NCBI RefSeq assembly: GCF_963678635.1
Contig: NC_087063.1
Coordinates: 15,195,006-15,259,005, forward strand
Source: Symsagittifera roscoffensis
Taxonomy: Eukaryota > Xenacoelomorpha > Acoela > Convolutidae
DNA: 64,000 nucleotides
Direction: 5' to 3'
Both the position numbers and the translations under genes were made by a program. Positions 1 to 18,666 of the stretch are shown piece after piece. Under the pieces are notes generated by a model. It had not been told where the DNA came from and ran no database searches. It saw only the letters and a program-made list of their open reading frames with translations. Each line of letters starts with the position of its first letter. Positions within the stretch are counted from its first letter, which is position 1.

Positions 1-111
1 TTTTGTAGGAAGGAACTGAGATGGAATTGAACTGTGAGGGATTTGTATAGTTCTTACCAAAAAGAGGCTTGTAAAGAAAACTCAAGAGGAGTTTTCGTCG
101 TTTGCTATTTT

Positions 112-124
112 AATTTTTTTTCAG
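112..124 (+). promoter_or_regulatory. 3' splice site just upstream of the NSA2 start codon
   Basis: A T-rich tract ending in CAG at 122-124 is followed by ATCACA and then ATG. It is the expected acceptor of either a 5'-UTR intron or a trans-spliced leader. The SR gene (ATCGTAGA-ATG) and the TTC4 gene (ATCTTATTG) have acceptors upstream of their starts that are also followed by ATC. Confidence 0.6.
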
Positions 125-130
125 ATCACA

Positions 131-913
131 ATGCCTCAGAACGAGCACATTGAGTTGCATCGCAAAAGGTATGGGCGTCAGTTAGACTACGAGGAAAGAA
201 CTCGCAAGAAGGAGAGTCGTCAGGTCCGCGTGCTTGCCAAGAAGTCACAGACTCTACGTAAGAACAAGGCCAAGATATTCCACAAACAGAGATTCAATGA
301 GAAAGTTCAAATGAAGAAAACTATCCGTCAACATGAGGAAAAATTATCGAAAAAGAAGGCAGAAAAACCGGCAAAAGAAGGGGCTGTTCCGGGTTATTTG
401 ATGGACAGGGAAAATACTAACACGGCTAAGGTTTTGAGTAACACTTTGAAACAGAAGCGAAAGGAAAAGGCGGGAAAATGGGATGTTCCGATTCCCAAGG
501 TGAGAGCCCAAGGAGAAGACGAAGTGTTCAGGGTCCTGAAATCTGGTAAGCGAAGGAAGAAGGAATGGAAAAGAATGGTTACCAAGGTTACGTTTGTGGG
601 CGAAAACTTCACAAGAAAACCTCCGAAGTTTGAACGTTTTGTCCGTCCAATGGGTCTTCGTTTCAAAAAAGCGCACGTTACTCATCCTGAATTGAAAGCG
701 ACGTTTTGTTTGCCAATCATTGGCGTAAAAAAGAACCCAGGAAGTAAAATGTATACTACATTAGGTGTTGTGACGAAGGGAACAGTTCTAGAAGTGAATG
801 TAAGTGAGCTTGGTTTGGTTACTCAAGGTGGAAAAGTTGTCTGGGGGAAGTATGCGCAAGTAACGAACAATCCAGAAAATGACGGATGCATAAACGCAGT
901 TCTTTTAGTTTGA
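131..913 (+). CDS. NSA2: NSA2 ribosome biogenesis factor (TINP1 homologue), single coding exon
   Basis: Uninterrupted 260-codon reading frame from [17 protein letters not shown] to a TGA at 911-913. The N-terminus, the very basic first ~80 residues ([17 protein letters not shown], many K/R pairs) and the C-terminal half ([20 protein letters not shown], then [20 protein letters not shown]) are characteristic of NSA2. The length equals the human protein as I know it. Family knowledge: NSA2 is a nucleolar factor needed for 27S pre-rRNA processing and maturation of the 60S subunit, with a C-terminal fold related to ribosomal protein S8e. The ATG is fixed by a 3' splice site (TTTTTTTTCAG, ending at 124) only 6 bases upstream, so the 5' UTR is spliced on from elsewhere (cis intron or trans-spliced leader). 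No intron interrupts the coding region. The promoter lies outside the window. Confidence 0.96.
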   Translation: MPQNEHIELHRKRYGRQLDYEERTRKKESRQVRVLAKKSQTLRKNKAKIFHKQRFNEKVQMKKTIRQHEEKLSKKKAEKPAKEGAVPGYLMDRENTNTAKVLSNTLKQKRKEKAGKWDVPIPKVRAQGEDEVFRVLKSGKRRKKEWKRMVTKVTFVGENFTRKPPKFERFVRPMGLRFKKAHVTHPELKATFCLPIIGVKKNPGSKMYTTLGVVTKGTVLEVNVSELGLVTQGGKVVWGKYAQVTNNPENDGCINAVLLV

Positions 914-1305
914 TTTGTTTTTCGTCCTACTTGACATTAATGGAGTTCGTTCCGTGATCGGAAGATGGGAGAATAATTTTGACAAGATGACTCATTTTGG
1001 TGCTTTGAGACTATTTCGTTGAGTAGTTTGTGGAAATATTAGAGAAATTCAATTTTGGCCTTCACACGGTTTTTGTCGTGAAAGCAATGGCCATGAAAGG
1101 GCGAGAACATAATTTAAGCAGTATTTTTCTAGGTATCATGGTAATTGCATACTTATGATGTCACGAAGCAACAATTTTGGAACACAATCGCGTATCTTTG
1201 AATGTGCATCGTTTAGACATGCCGCGTTAGCTTATTTGAATAGTTCACACTTTTTCCCGTAATTAGGAAGCGTTTTTGAATTTTTTTTGGAAGCATTTTT
1301 GGAAA
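914..1305 (+). other. NSA2 3' flank / probable 3' UTR
   Basis: AT-rich, non-coding in all frames. No canonical AATAAA is seen in the first ~350 bases after the stop, so I cannot place the cleavage site. Confidence 0.4.
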
Positions 1306-1309
1306 ATTT

Positions 1310-3640
1310 TCGTCTTTTCTAAAAAACTACCTTGCGAAATCTGAAATTAAGGGTTTAATGTAAGGAACAGTTGGCGATAGTTTTCGTCCTCAACCTGCGA
1401 CGCCCTAATTTTTTCATGAAAAAGTCTTGTCCGTATGAAAATTTATTTACTTAAATGTTCACCGTTTTTCCAATTTTAGCAAATTTCCCTTTTCGATAAC
1501 TGCCTTGCCGCATCTGAGAATGCTCGGTGATTATAGGTTCAATCGAAACAACATCCTGTGGGAGTCTCCCGTGTAATTGCAACAACGTTTTTTTTCGTAG
1601 ACAATTTTTTATGACCTAGTAAAATAAAATTTTTGAGGTTTCTGTCGTTTTTTGGAAATTGTTTGCCAAACAATGCCCCGGCAATTATAATGTTAAGGGT
1701 TCAAATCAAAGATTTTAATAAAGTTATCTTTTCTCCATAAACGTTTTAATCATAATATTTGGGAGAAAAACAGGCATGGTTTAGGAAAAGTCTATTTCCG
1801 ACATTTTGATCGTTTGTTTAAAATTTTTTCAACTTCTTGAAAAGTACCCTGTCAAATCTGATGTTAAGTTTAGTTTGATAATTGGAAAGTAGGCTCTCCC
1901 TACATGAGTTAGTTATAACTTATTTCAGTAGAAACCACTAAGAGTAAGAGTTACTGAAATATTGATTTCTATGCCTTGCATCACGTATCAGCACATTAAT
2001 TTGCACAGCTATTAGAACTTTATAGGTCGAAATTTTATTATGGCAGCATCTGGGATTGAGGGTTTAGTTTAAGGAACAGGTTGCGAAAATTGTTGTGCAG
2101 AAGCTGCGACTCATTATTTTTTCATGAAAAAAGTCGTGTCCTAAAGAAAACTTTCTTTTTCCGAGGTGTACACCGTTTTTGGCAATTTTAGCAAGTTTCA
2201 TTTTTTCGAAAACTACCCTGCCAAATCTGAGATATAGAAATAAATCGAAAACACTGGTTTTGGGAATCTTTGTTGTATAATTGGCCCTGTGATTATAGAT
2301 TCAATCGAAACATCATCTTCTAAGAATCTTCCCTGTAGACGCAGCAAGGATTTTTTTTCGTAGAAAAACTACTATGTCTAAAGAAAAGTTTTTGAGGTTT
2401 CTATCGGTTTTTGGAAAGTTTTTGCCAAATAATGACCCAAAAATTCAAAGGTTAATGGTTGAATTGAATGATTTTGTTGAAGCCATCTCTGCATTAGCGA
2501 TTTTAAACATTTTTTTTTTAGAAAAGCAGGTGTGGTTTAGGAAAAGTGCATTGCCGAATTTTTGATGTTTGAATTTTTTTCCACTTCTTGAAAACTAACC
2601 CTTCAAATTTAATATTGAGTTCAGTTTGAAAATTGGAAAGTAGGCTCTCACCTACAAGGGCGTGTTAAATCGTATTTCAGTTGAAATGACTAAGAATAAG
2701 AATTAAAAAGTTTTCTGAAAATTTGAAATATATGATTTGCATCCCATATCAGTACAACTATTTCTGCAAAAATTGTTAGAATTTTGCAGCTGAAAGTTTT
2801 ATCATGACAGCATCTGAGATTGAGGTTTTAGTTTTTAAGAAAAAGCTAAACTTTCGTGCTGAGTTGCGAGAATTTTTGTGCTGAAGCTGCGACTCTTTAA
2901 TTTTTCATGAAAAAAGTCGTGTTCTAAAGAAAACTTTCTTTTTCTGAGGTGTACTTGAATTGGAAAAATTAGTTTTCGGAATCTTTCTTGTATAAGTGGC
3001 TCCGTGATTATAGGTTCAATCCGAAGAACATCTTCCCTGTAGATGCAACAACGACTTTTTTTCGTAGAAAGACTATTATGACTAAGGAAAAAACTCTTTT
3101 GCGGTTTCTATCCTTGTTAGGAACGTTTTTGGCAAAAATGCCCCGTTATTTTGAAGGTTGATGGTTCAATTGAAAGACTTCGTTGAAGCCATTTTCTCTG
3201 CATAATCGGTTGACACTTATTTTGTTGTAGAAAAGCAATTTTTGAGGTTTCAATTGTCTTTTTTATTTGTTTCCTCAAAATTGCCCCGACAATTCGAAGG
3301 GAATTGATTCAACCGAAAGGTTAAGTTATAGATATTTCCTCTCCAGAAACGGTCACGCCCTTTTTTGAAGAAAGCAGGTATGATTTGGGAAAAGTCCTTT
3401 TCCGAAATTTTCATTTTGTTTGAAATTTTTTCCATTTCTTGAAAAGCTACCTGTCAATTCTGACATTGAGTTCAATTTAAAAAACTGAAAGCTGGTTTTC
3501 ATCAACCTGAGCTTCTGTTACCTTTTTTCAGTAGAAATCACTGAGAATAAAGGGTAAGACTGGTGTTTGAAATTTTGAATTATATGCATTGCATCCCGTA
3601 TCCTTACAACAAATTTTATGACCGCGTATTTTTTTGCGGC
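1310..3640. repeat. Three diverged tandem copies of a ~700-790 bp unit
   Basis: Several landmarks recur in the same order. TCATGAAAAA(A)GTC(T/G)TGT occurs near 1414, 2121 and 2907. GCA(A/G)CAA(C)G..TTTTTTTCGTAGA occurs near 1577, 2339 and 3047. CCCTGCCAAATCTGAG-like motifs and 'tctcnnctacanga' motifs occur once per unit. Spacing is about 700-790 bp, and the copies differ by many substitutions and small indels. Related motifs reappear at 19.5-20.95 kb, so this is a dispersed family as well as a local tandem array. No coding capacity was found. Confidence 0.6.
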
Positions 3641-6600
3641 TCAACAGTTGTTCAATCAGATTTTTTTGCCATACTTGTCGCTCGGTAATATACTTTTTCA
3701 AGTAATTTAATCAAGCAGTTTTTTCGACTTCATTTTTCCAATTCTTGTTAAGCAATGTTTCTGTTGTATCGCAAGTGTTGCGAAGCTCCGCTTTGCCTCT
3801 GTGCGTAATTTCAATTTCATTAGCTAGAAGAATGACCAATCACGCTTTTTGAGAATTGAAGTTCAATTGGCGCGTAAATTTGAAGGACTTCTTGTTCGAT
3901 TTTTTCGAAATTTCTATCGGAATAAAAATGTAGAGACGTAAAATAAAAATGTATAAATTAATAATGTTTCATTTTTCGCATAACGACTTTTCAAGTTCAG
4001 TTTATTTCTTTCGGTAAAAGAATGGCAAACTCCAGTATCGAACAGCCGAGGTGTAATGGTCACCAAAAGCGCGGTTGACTTCTAGTTTCGATAGTGGATT
4101 ATAATCTTCAGATATCGGCAGAATAAGATTTTTACTTATTGATCCAGTTTTCTCTCAAAAAGTGTCAGTCATACGTTGTTATAGAAATTCAAAGAGCCTT
4201 AAAGCATTCATTTTTTCTTTGAAATTCGAAAGGAGATTTTTTCAAAATAGCATGCCTTTTTTTCTGATGTTTGCGATCCTTTACTCTACTCCAACTGTCT
4301 GTTGGCTATGTTCTAATGATCCTGTTTTTTTTAAATGGTTTATTTTTTGCAGACAAGTGTTTCTCGTAAAAGATTCATGAAAACCAAAGAGCTTTCAGGT
4401 ATATGTATTGTTTGTTTGAAGTTCGAAATTTGAAAGTTTTTAAAATTTGTCTCCTTGAGTTCATTAACATTTTCCTGTTGTTTTTCCGAGGAACTAAAGA
4501 TAAATTATTGACCTGTTTCGAAAGTGGGATAGTTTTATCGAAAAAGTCAATTTAAAGAGACTAAAAGCTGAGAGCTTTAAGATGATGTAATGTTTTCTAT
4601 GAAACGCGACAGTTTTTCTTGTTTTTTTTTATATCTTTGATATCATTTATATTTTAAGCTGTCTTTTGGCTATTTTTCATTTAAATCGCTACTCGGAACG
4701 AGCTATCAAAATTATCTAATTCGTATATGTTCAATTTCAAGTGTTTAGAATGCACTTTGTTTTCAACCCAGCTCCCAAATAAAAGTGTTCGTTTAGTGTC
4801 AGAAAGCAAAGTGTGTTGACTGATTTGTGTAAGCCGGAGCGGTGTGTATAAAAACCGACTATAACTAGACCGGAGTTGGGAAAACTTACAGTAGGTGGAT
4901 CTGGGTAAGAATTTTTTGGCGTTGGGTGAAAGTGGAAAGCAAGTGACTTTGGAAGTTAGGGTTTTTACAATGACTTCAGACGAAAGTTGAGGCTTCCTTG
5001 AGATATTGAAATTTAAAGAGGATACAGTGACAGATGAATGAAAGAGTGTCAGTTTCTTCTTTTAAAAAGCTTGAAATTGATTGACGTACTTGACGAGGGG
5101 GTGGAGGGTCTATATGGACGAGCATGTAGGGGGTGGATGTGGAATGAGTTATTTGATTGATTGGAACAGTGTGGGAAGATGAAGACAGAGGTTAACAGAC
5201 TATGGTTGTTTTTCTTGTGCTGGTGGACATTGGAAATCATGAGCTGTGCTGCCTGTTATTAACCCAGGGCTTTGAGTTACCTGCAAGTTATTTATTGGGG
5301 TTTTAATTAAGGCCCGTGACCAAACTGAAGTGACAAAGGTCAAAATGGGGCAAATTGAAGCTTAGTAGGTAAAAAGAGCGTTTTTTCAACATTGAATCTA
5401 AGATTCTAGTAACGCATTGCAACCTGCGTCCTATCATGCGGGTTTTGATTGAACTGTGCACTGGAAAAAAAGTTGGATCAGAAGTAACGTGTAACTTTCT
5501 GAATTTTTTTTTAAAGTGGACATTTACGTGAAAATCATTTTTGCAAGATGAAAAAGCGTCACTGCTCCTTTAGATCAGGCAAAGGCTATCGAATAAAAAG
5601 TGGAAGCTGCTAAAGGTGATGCAAATAATCATTGAGTATGCATGATGTTTCATCTACGTCAGTGTCTGGGTAAAACGAATGGAAATCATCAGTTGATGCG
5701 AAGCTTTTTAGCGATGGGCAGAGAAGTTGAAAAGGGTTGATGCGCTGCGTAGCCCTGGTGATGTTCTTGATTTAATATTTTATGAGGTGATGTTGGTGCC
5801 GAAATTAAGGGTGACTTGTCGACCAAATGCGAATTACTCGGTCGTTAAACTAGACCTCAGGGAGAGTGGTACCATACCTTAGTTCGAGTGTGCGATGATA
5901 CTCTTTATCAAATGCTCGAAAAAATAAGCATGACGAGGATAGTGCTTTAGGCAAAACAATTTATTGATGACTTGATTGTTTTCTGGCTGAAAGCAGTTGT
6001 GACTGTGGTTTTTGTGAGTTGCTCTGTCGAAAGGTGTAAATAATAAAGTTCACAATTAAGTTCTTATTATAAGGCTTTAATAATGGCGCTGAGTAATGAT
6101 ATATATGATGTTGATAGTTTGTTGTCCCTTTCGGACTTGGGCTGAAGGAAGGTAATGTTTCTTTCCATATTTGGGGTTTATTTTTTCAGACAGTGGAAGA
6201 TTAGAGGAAATGTCAAGTAAAGTGGATAATTTGAAGGCTATCTGAACCGAGTGCGCTTGGGTGCTTGCTCTGCGTGATTACTTGCTTGATTGGTTGAGGG
6301 GGGAAATGAGGTTGATCAAAAACAAGTAAAGCTGTCTTGCGTTCATTTGCCCTGAGTAGATTGTCGGATTGTTTTTTGTATTAGTGAACAGTTTGTTGAA
6401 CGTTTTATGAGGAAGTGATGTTTGTAGAGGCAAATTGTCAGACCCAGGTCCGTTCAGAGAGCATACTAATTTCCCGTACTTGTTAGTCACCGGTTTGAGG
6501 AATTGACGAGTCACCGGTTTGAGGAATTGACGATATTTGTTTTCTTTCTACTGTTGTGTTTCATGTTTTGGGAGTTGAAGTTGGATGTGCTACGATGGTC

Positions 6601-6780
6601 TTGGCCAAAATATTTTTCAAACTAGTGTAGCTATGGAGCAAGAGACGAGAGAAGCGGTTGTAACAGCGAGTGGATAGTTACTGAATCGAAGAAATCTATA
6701 AATTACGAATACGATGTTATGGCTAATCAGCTATCTTTGAGATATTCATAACCTCTAGTGTTCCATAATTAGTTATTTAA
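3641..6780. other. Gene-free spacer, mixed repeats and one possible promoter
   Basis: No reading frame here resembles a known protein. The segment up to ~4.8 kb shares motifs with other dispersed repeats in the window (the 'ctgtcggctatgttt' and 'ttgacacttttt' families). From ~4.8 to 6.7 kb the sequence is less T-rich and not obviously repetitive, and it includes a TATA-like motif at 4847. A near-exact 23-bp direct repeat (agtcaccggtttgaggaatt) occurs at 6485-6532. Confidence 0.4.
4847..4919 (+). promoter_or_regulatory. Possible core promoter with downstream 5' splice site
   Basis: TATAAAA at 4847-4853 is followed about 50 bp later by a good 5' splice site, CTGG/GTAAGA (GT at 4905). It could be the first untranslated exon of PRMT1, whose first coding exon is preceded by a 3' splice site at 9560. 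The donor is followed immediately by AATTTTTTGG (4910-4919), which fits an Sm-site consensus, so a small spliced-leader-like RNA gene is an alternative. Both readings are weak. Confidence 0.25.
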
Positions 6781-7410
6781 TTGTTCCGACCATTTGAAAA
6801 TGGGGAGGAACTTTGTATTCGGGTGTGTTCTAGTTTTTTCTTTTTGTTTTCCACGCGACATCAGGTAATACAAATAATTTTTGGAATATGTCGAGTGATA
6901 TATCATATTAAAGCCCTTTGAATCGTGATTGAACGACATCTAAAAATTTCAAAATTTTTTCACAGTGTCGAGTAAAAACGGTTTGAAATTATTGATTTTT
7001 GGTCTAATTTCGAACTAATATGGAGTGAGCGTGTATGCTTATACTGTTTAAGCCTGTTTAAACTTACTTGAAGTCATGAAAGCTTATTTATACTCACACA
7101 AAAGTAGTTTTGGAGTTTTTTATCGCCATTTTGTAAACAAAGATTAAAAATTTCAATAATTTTTGATTTTTTTAAATTTTTTTTGAATTTTTTCCCGTTT
7201 TTCTAGTCAATTTTTCAAAAACTGTTTTTCGAATGGCTCTTTTTACTATGACTGTCAATTTTGCCTAAGTTCTTTTTTCGTTCAGATCTTTTTATCACAT
7301 CATGCGGAAAGAAACGACACTAATTTGAAAAAGAAGTGTTTTTGTATTTTCTAAGACTGCGGTTGGAACATTCTGTGCTTCTTGCACACTAACCGGTTAT
7401 CCTTGTTCAT
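6781..7410. repeat. Dispersed element with GTTCCGACCA-type inverted ends, copy 1
   Basis: Starts TTGTTCCGACCATTTGAAAA and ends in a GGTTGGAACATTCTGTGCTTCTTGCACA-like block, so the ends are inverted relatives (GTTCCGACCA against TGGTCGGAAC). The internal order (GGGGAGGAACTTTGTATTCGG, then TTTTTGTTTTCCAC, AATCAGGTA, GTGATATATCATATTAAAG, TTTTTATCACA) recurs in copies at 8.06, 52.6, 62.5 and 63.15 kb. No transposase is encoded. Probably a non-autonomous DNA element. Confidence 0.6.
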
Positions 7411-7784
7411 AGTATGGAATCATTTTTTGCAATGGGTACTTGTTTTGGTCACAAAGTTTTTTTCGGGCTGTCATGCGTATACTTTTCTTTTAGGTTTTTA
7501 AGATTTCTGTGTTTATCCACTTTTAATAGTGCAGGTAATCATGTTTTGAGGATTTCAACTTATGTTTTGTGTGGCCAACTGTATTGCTGGGAATTTTTTT
7601 CTGATATATCTCTTTCAATAAGTTTTTAAACGACTGAAGTTGTTGAATTTGCATTTATTTTTTTCACTTATGAGAGCGAGATCAAGTGTACTTTTAATTG
7701 GGAACTAGATTTTTGTTCTGTTAGTTAATAAATAAATCTGTAAGAAATTGTTCATGCTATATTATGAAACGTTCAATAAACTTG

Positions 7785-7845
7785 TCTAGTGGTAAAGAAA
7801 GTGCCTTGGTATCCTGGTTCAATCATCGGCCGGACCTGTTCTCGA
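7785..7845 (+). repeat. tRNA-derived (Pol III box A/B) fragment
   Basis: TCTAGTGGTAAAGAAAG resembles a tRNA box A, and GGTTCAATCATCGGCCGG contains a box B-like GGTTCAATC. The tail GCCGGACCT matches the end of the similar fragment at 13846-13925. I see no full cloverleaf, so I call it a tRNA-derived SINE fragment or pseudogene. Confidence 0.35.
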
Positions 7846-8057
7846 TTAGTAGGGAAATTGAAAATTTTTTTATAGTTCAACGATTTTAGTTTTTTAAGAA
7901 GAAAATTTCAGTTTTCATAAAATTTTTGGACTATCTTCGTGTGCTTTTTTGTCGGCTTGTTTTCCGAAGAACGTATTTTTTTGTTCTGATTCAAGCAATG
8001 CTTACTGTAATTGAAATTCGTTCTGTAATTTATAAGTTAATCAATTGATTTTGTATA

Positions 8058-8590
8058 CTTGTTCCGACCATTTGAAAAATGCGAGGAACTTGGTGTTTGA
8101 GTTTTTTTTTTCCATATAAACAGAGACTTGAGTGATACATCATATTAGAGCCTTTCCAGTCGTGATTCGAATTACATTAAAAGTTTCTGAAAAATTTTCC
8201 CCTGTGTCGAGCGAATTTAGAGAGCGAGCAGGGTTACATTTGGTTAATTATGCCTAATTCAAGTCCTATAAACTTAGTTTTAATGTTTTTAGCTAAATTT
8301 TGGGAACCAAAAAATTCCAATTGTTTCTGCCAAAAAATTGAAAAAAAAAATTGAAATGTACTTTAATTCTTTTTTGATTTTTTGTGTTTGGCTGTTTTGT
8401 TTGTTTTTCTAGTCATTTTTCTGCCGAATATACTTAAGTTTTACGTCATATCCTATATCACCATGCAGAAAAAAACTACCCTTATTTAAAAAAATTTTTT
8501 TTGTAGTTTTCATAAAGACAATGGTCGGAACTTTCTATGCTACTTGCACAGTAACCGGCTAATTTTCTTGTTTTTTGTTCAATTTTTCAA
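8058..8590. repeat. Dispersed element with GTTCCGACCA-type inverted ends, copy 2
   Basis: Begins TTGTTCCGACCATTTGAAAA near 8061 and ends with ATGGTCGGAACTTTCTATGC and GCACAGTAACCGGCTA near 8555. Same internal order as copy 1 with internal deletions. Non-coding. Confidence 0.6.
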
Positions 8591-9277
8591 CTTTTTTGCT
8601 CGACGGTTCTTTTGGCTTAGTTGCAATGCTGTTTGTGTTGTATCTTAAGTTTTGCGAAGCTCTGTTTCGGTTCCTTATAACAAAAGGCTTTACTATTCAT
8701 TAATCCTGGTAGAACGAAATTTTCATAAAGTATGGAATAAGTAGCAGGTTTTTGAAATTTTACCATGCTTTCTGTTATTAAATATTAAGTAGGAATTGTC
8801 TCTGGTCAACTAACAGTAGCCATTCGTGAGGTTCCTTACTTCTGATTTTTTCCGTCGTTTTTTCCATTTCTAGTTGAAATAGTAAGATGGAATTTCTCCT
8901 TTCTGGTCGTTTTTCGAACCAGCAAATAACGCAGTATGGTATGTTTGAGGAGAAATTGGTAGGATTTTTTCTTTTTAGTATTTGGCCAACATGTTTCCCA
9001 TGAGTCTCCACATTTTTGTCGTGCTCCATAAACATGATGAAATTTTTTTGGAAGTGTAATTTAACTTGTAAGAGTTTTGCCGATGAGTCGTGTGTGGCAT
9101 ACCACAAATCGTGTTTGCTAAATCATCACGGGCTGTTTGATATAATCGCCAAACAAGTTGTTGTTTAGAAACAAAAAATTGAGCTTTTTGAGTTTTGAAA
9201 AACAAGTAGGTTTTTATTTTTAATTCGGAACAGTTTTTCATGTTGTCTAAAAGATGAAGAGTCACCATGTGTACTAA

Positions 9278-9442
9278 CAGGGGTGGATCGAGGATTTTCT
9301 TTGGGGGGGTCCAAAAATGTAAAAATGTTCGAAACTATAAAGACACTGTCTGACAAAAATTTTTGCCGCAAGTAAATTTTCGAAAAAACATCAAAATGCC
9401 GTTTTTGGATACTTTTTGGAAAATCCCCTAAATCCACCTCTG
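9278..9442. mobile_element. hAT-like MITE, short deleted copy
   Basis: Begins CAGGGGTGGATCGAGG and ends CCTAAATCCACCTCTG, an imperfect terminal inverted repeat. The flanking 8-mers TGTACTAA and TGTAGTGA agree at 6 of 8 positions, a decayed target duplication. Same termini as the better-preserved copies at 55231 and 44449. Non-autonomous. Confidence 0.6.
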
Positions 9443-9548
9443 TGTAGTGATATCCGCTGCTTATTTAACAATTATGTCTTTCTTTATTTCAAAAATGGGT
9501 TACACGTTTTGCTGGGATTCTAATTCGATCGTTTGGTTTTTCTATTCA

Positions 9549-9560
9549 GTTTTTTTTCAG
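9549..9560 (+). promoter_or_regulatory. 3' splice site upstream of the PRMT1 start codon
   Basis: TTTTTTTTCAG ends at 9560, 16 bases before the ATG at 9577. It implies that the 5' UTR is spliced on from a distant exon or a leader RNA. Confidence 0.6.
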
Positions 9561-9573
9561 AAGTGTCTGGTAA

Positions 9574-17993
<8,420 letters not shown>

Positions 17994-18432
17994 GGCCAGG
18001 GCTGATCGCGACCTGTGAACCCCTACCGTTTCGAATATCGGATTTAGGGGTGCGTAGAAAGAGGTCGACCCCTCACTCACCTGCCGCCGCAATACTTCCG
18101 TTTGTCCGACTCACTTGGCTGAGAACGACAAAGGAACCACAATATTCTGTTGCTGTTGACTTGAATGATGTTGATTTTATTATCTCAATCTGCATTTGTG
18201 TTCTTTTCTTCCCATTTTACTGTAATTTATTCAAAAGAGATTTTGATGAACATGCTTTCATTTATCCTTTCAGCAGAGGCTTCAAAAACTATGTTGATTT
18301 ACGTGAGAGCTTGTCGTTTGACTGATCCGATCCGCTAAGGATGACTTTGAGTCAGCTTTTTAAAAAGAAAACAGTTTCATCTGTTTGTCTACAAGCTGAA
18401 TCATATACTACACGAAAGATTTCACAAAATTT

Positions 18433-18438
18433 AATAAA
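18433..18438 (+). terminator. Poly(A) signal, probably of PRMT1
   Basis: AATAAA lies 440 bp after the PRMT1 stop and 35 bp before the 3' splice site of the SR gene. This tight arrangement is typical of polycistronic units resolved by trans-splicing. Confidence 0.55.
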
Positions 18439-18463
18439 GTACTATAAACATTTCAAAAGTCTC

Positions 18464-18473
18464 AATTTTTCAG
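18464..18473 (+). promoter_or_regulatory. 3' splice site upstream of the SR-factor start codon
   Basis: CAATTTTTCAG ends at 18473, followed by ATCGTAGA and ATG at 18482. It separates the PRMT1 poly(A) signal from the SR coding region. I see no obvious TATA box in the 480 bp between the two genes. Confidence 0.6.
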
Positions 18474-18481
18474 ATCGTAGA

Positions 18482-18666
18482 ATGTCAGTGGCAGGTCATA
18501 AGCTGTACGTGGGAAATCTAGACCGCCACGTGGAGTCAAAAGATCTCTACGATTCATTCGAGAAGTTCGGGAAAGTGGAGCGTGTGTTCATGAAGGAAGG
18601 CTATGCATTTGTTCACATGGTCGACGAGAGAGATGCTGACGATGCCAGGCGAGACATGGACGGAAG
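18482..18666 (+). CDS. SRSF7: SR factor exon 1 (RRM)
   Basis: MSVAGHKLYVGNLDRHVESK through ..DDARRDMDGR. Ends two bases into the Arg codon, donor GTATAT. Contains most of the RRM. Confidence 0.93.
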
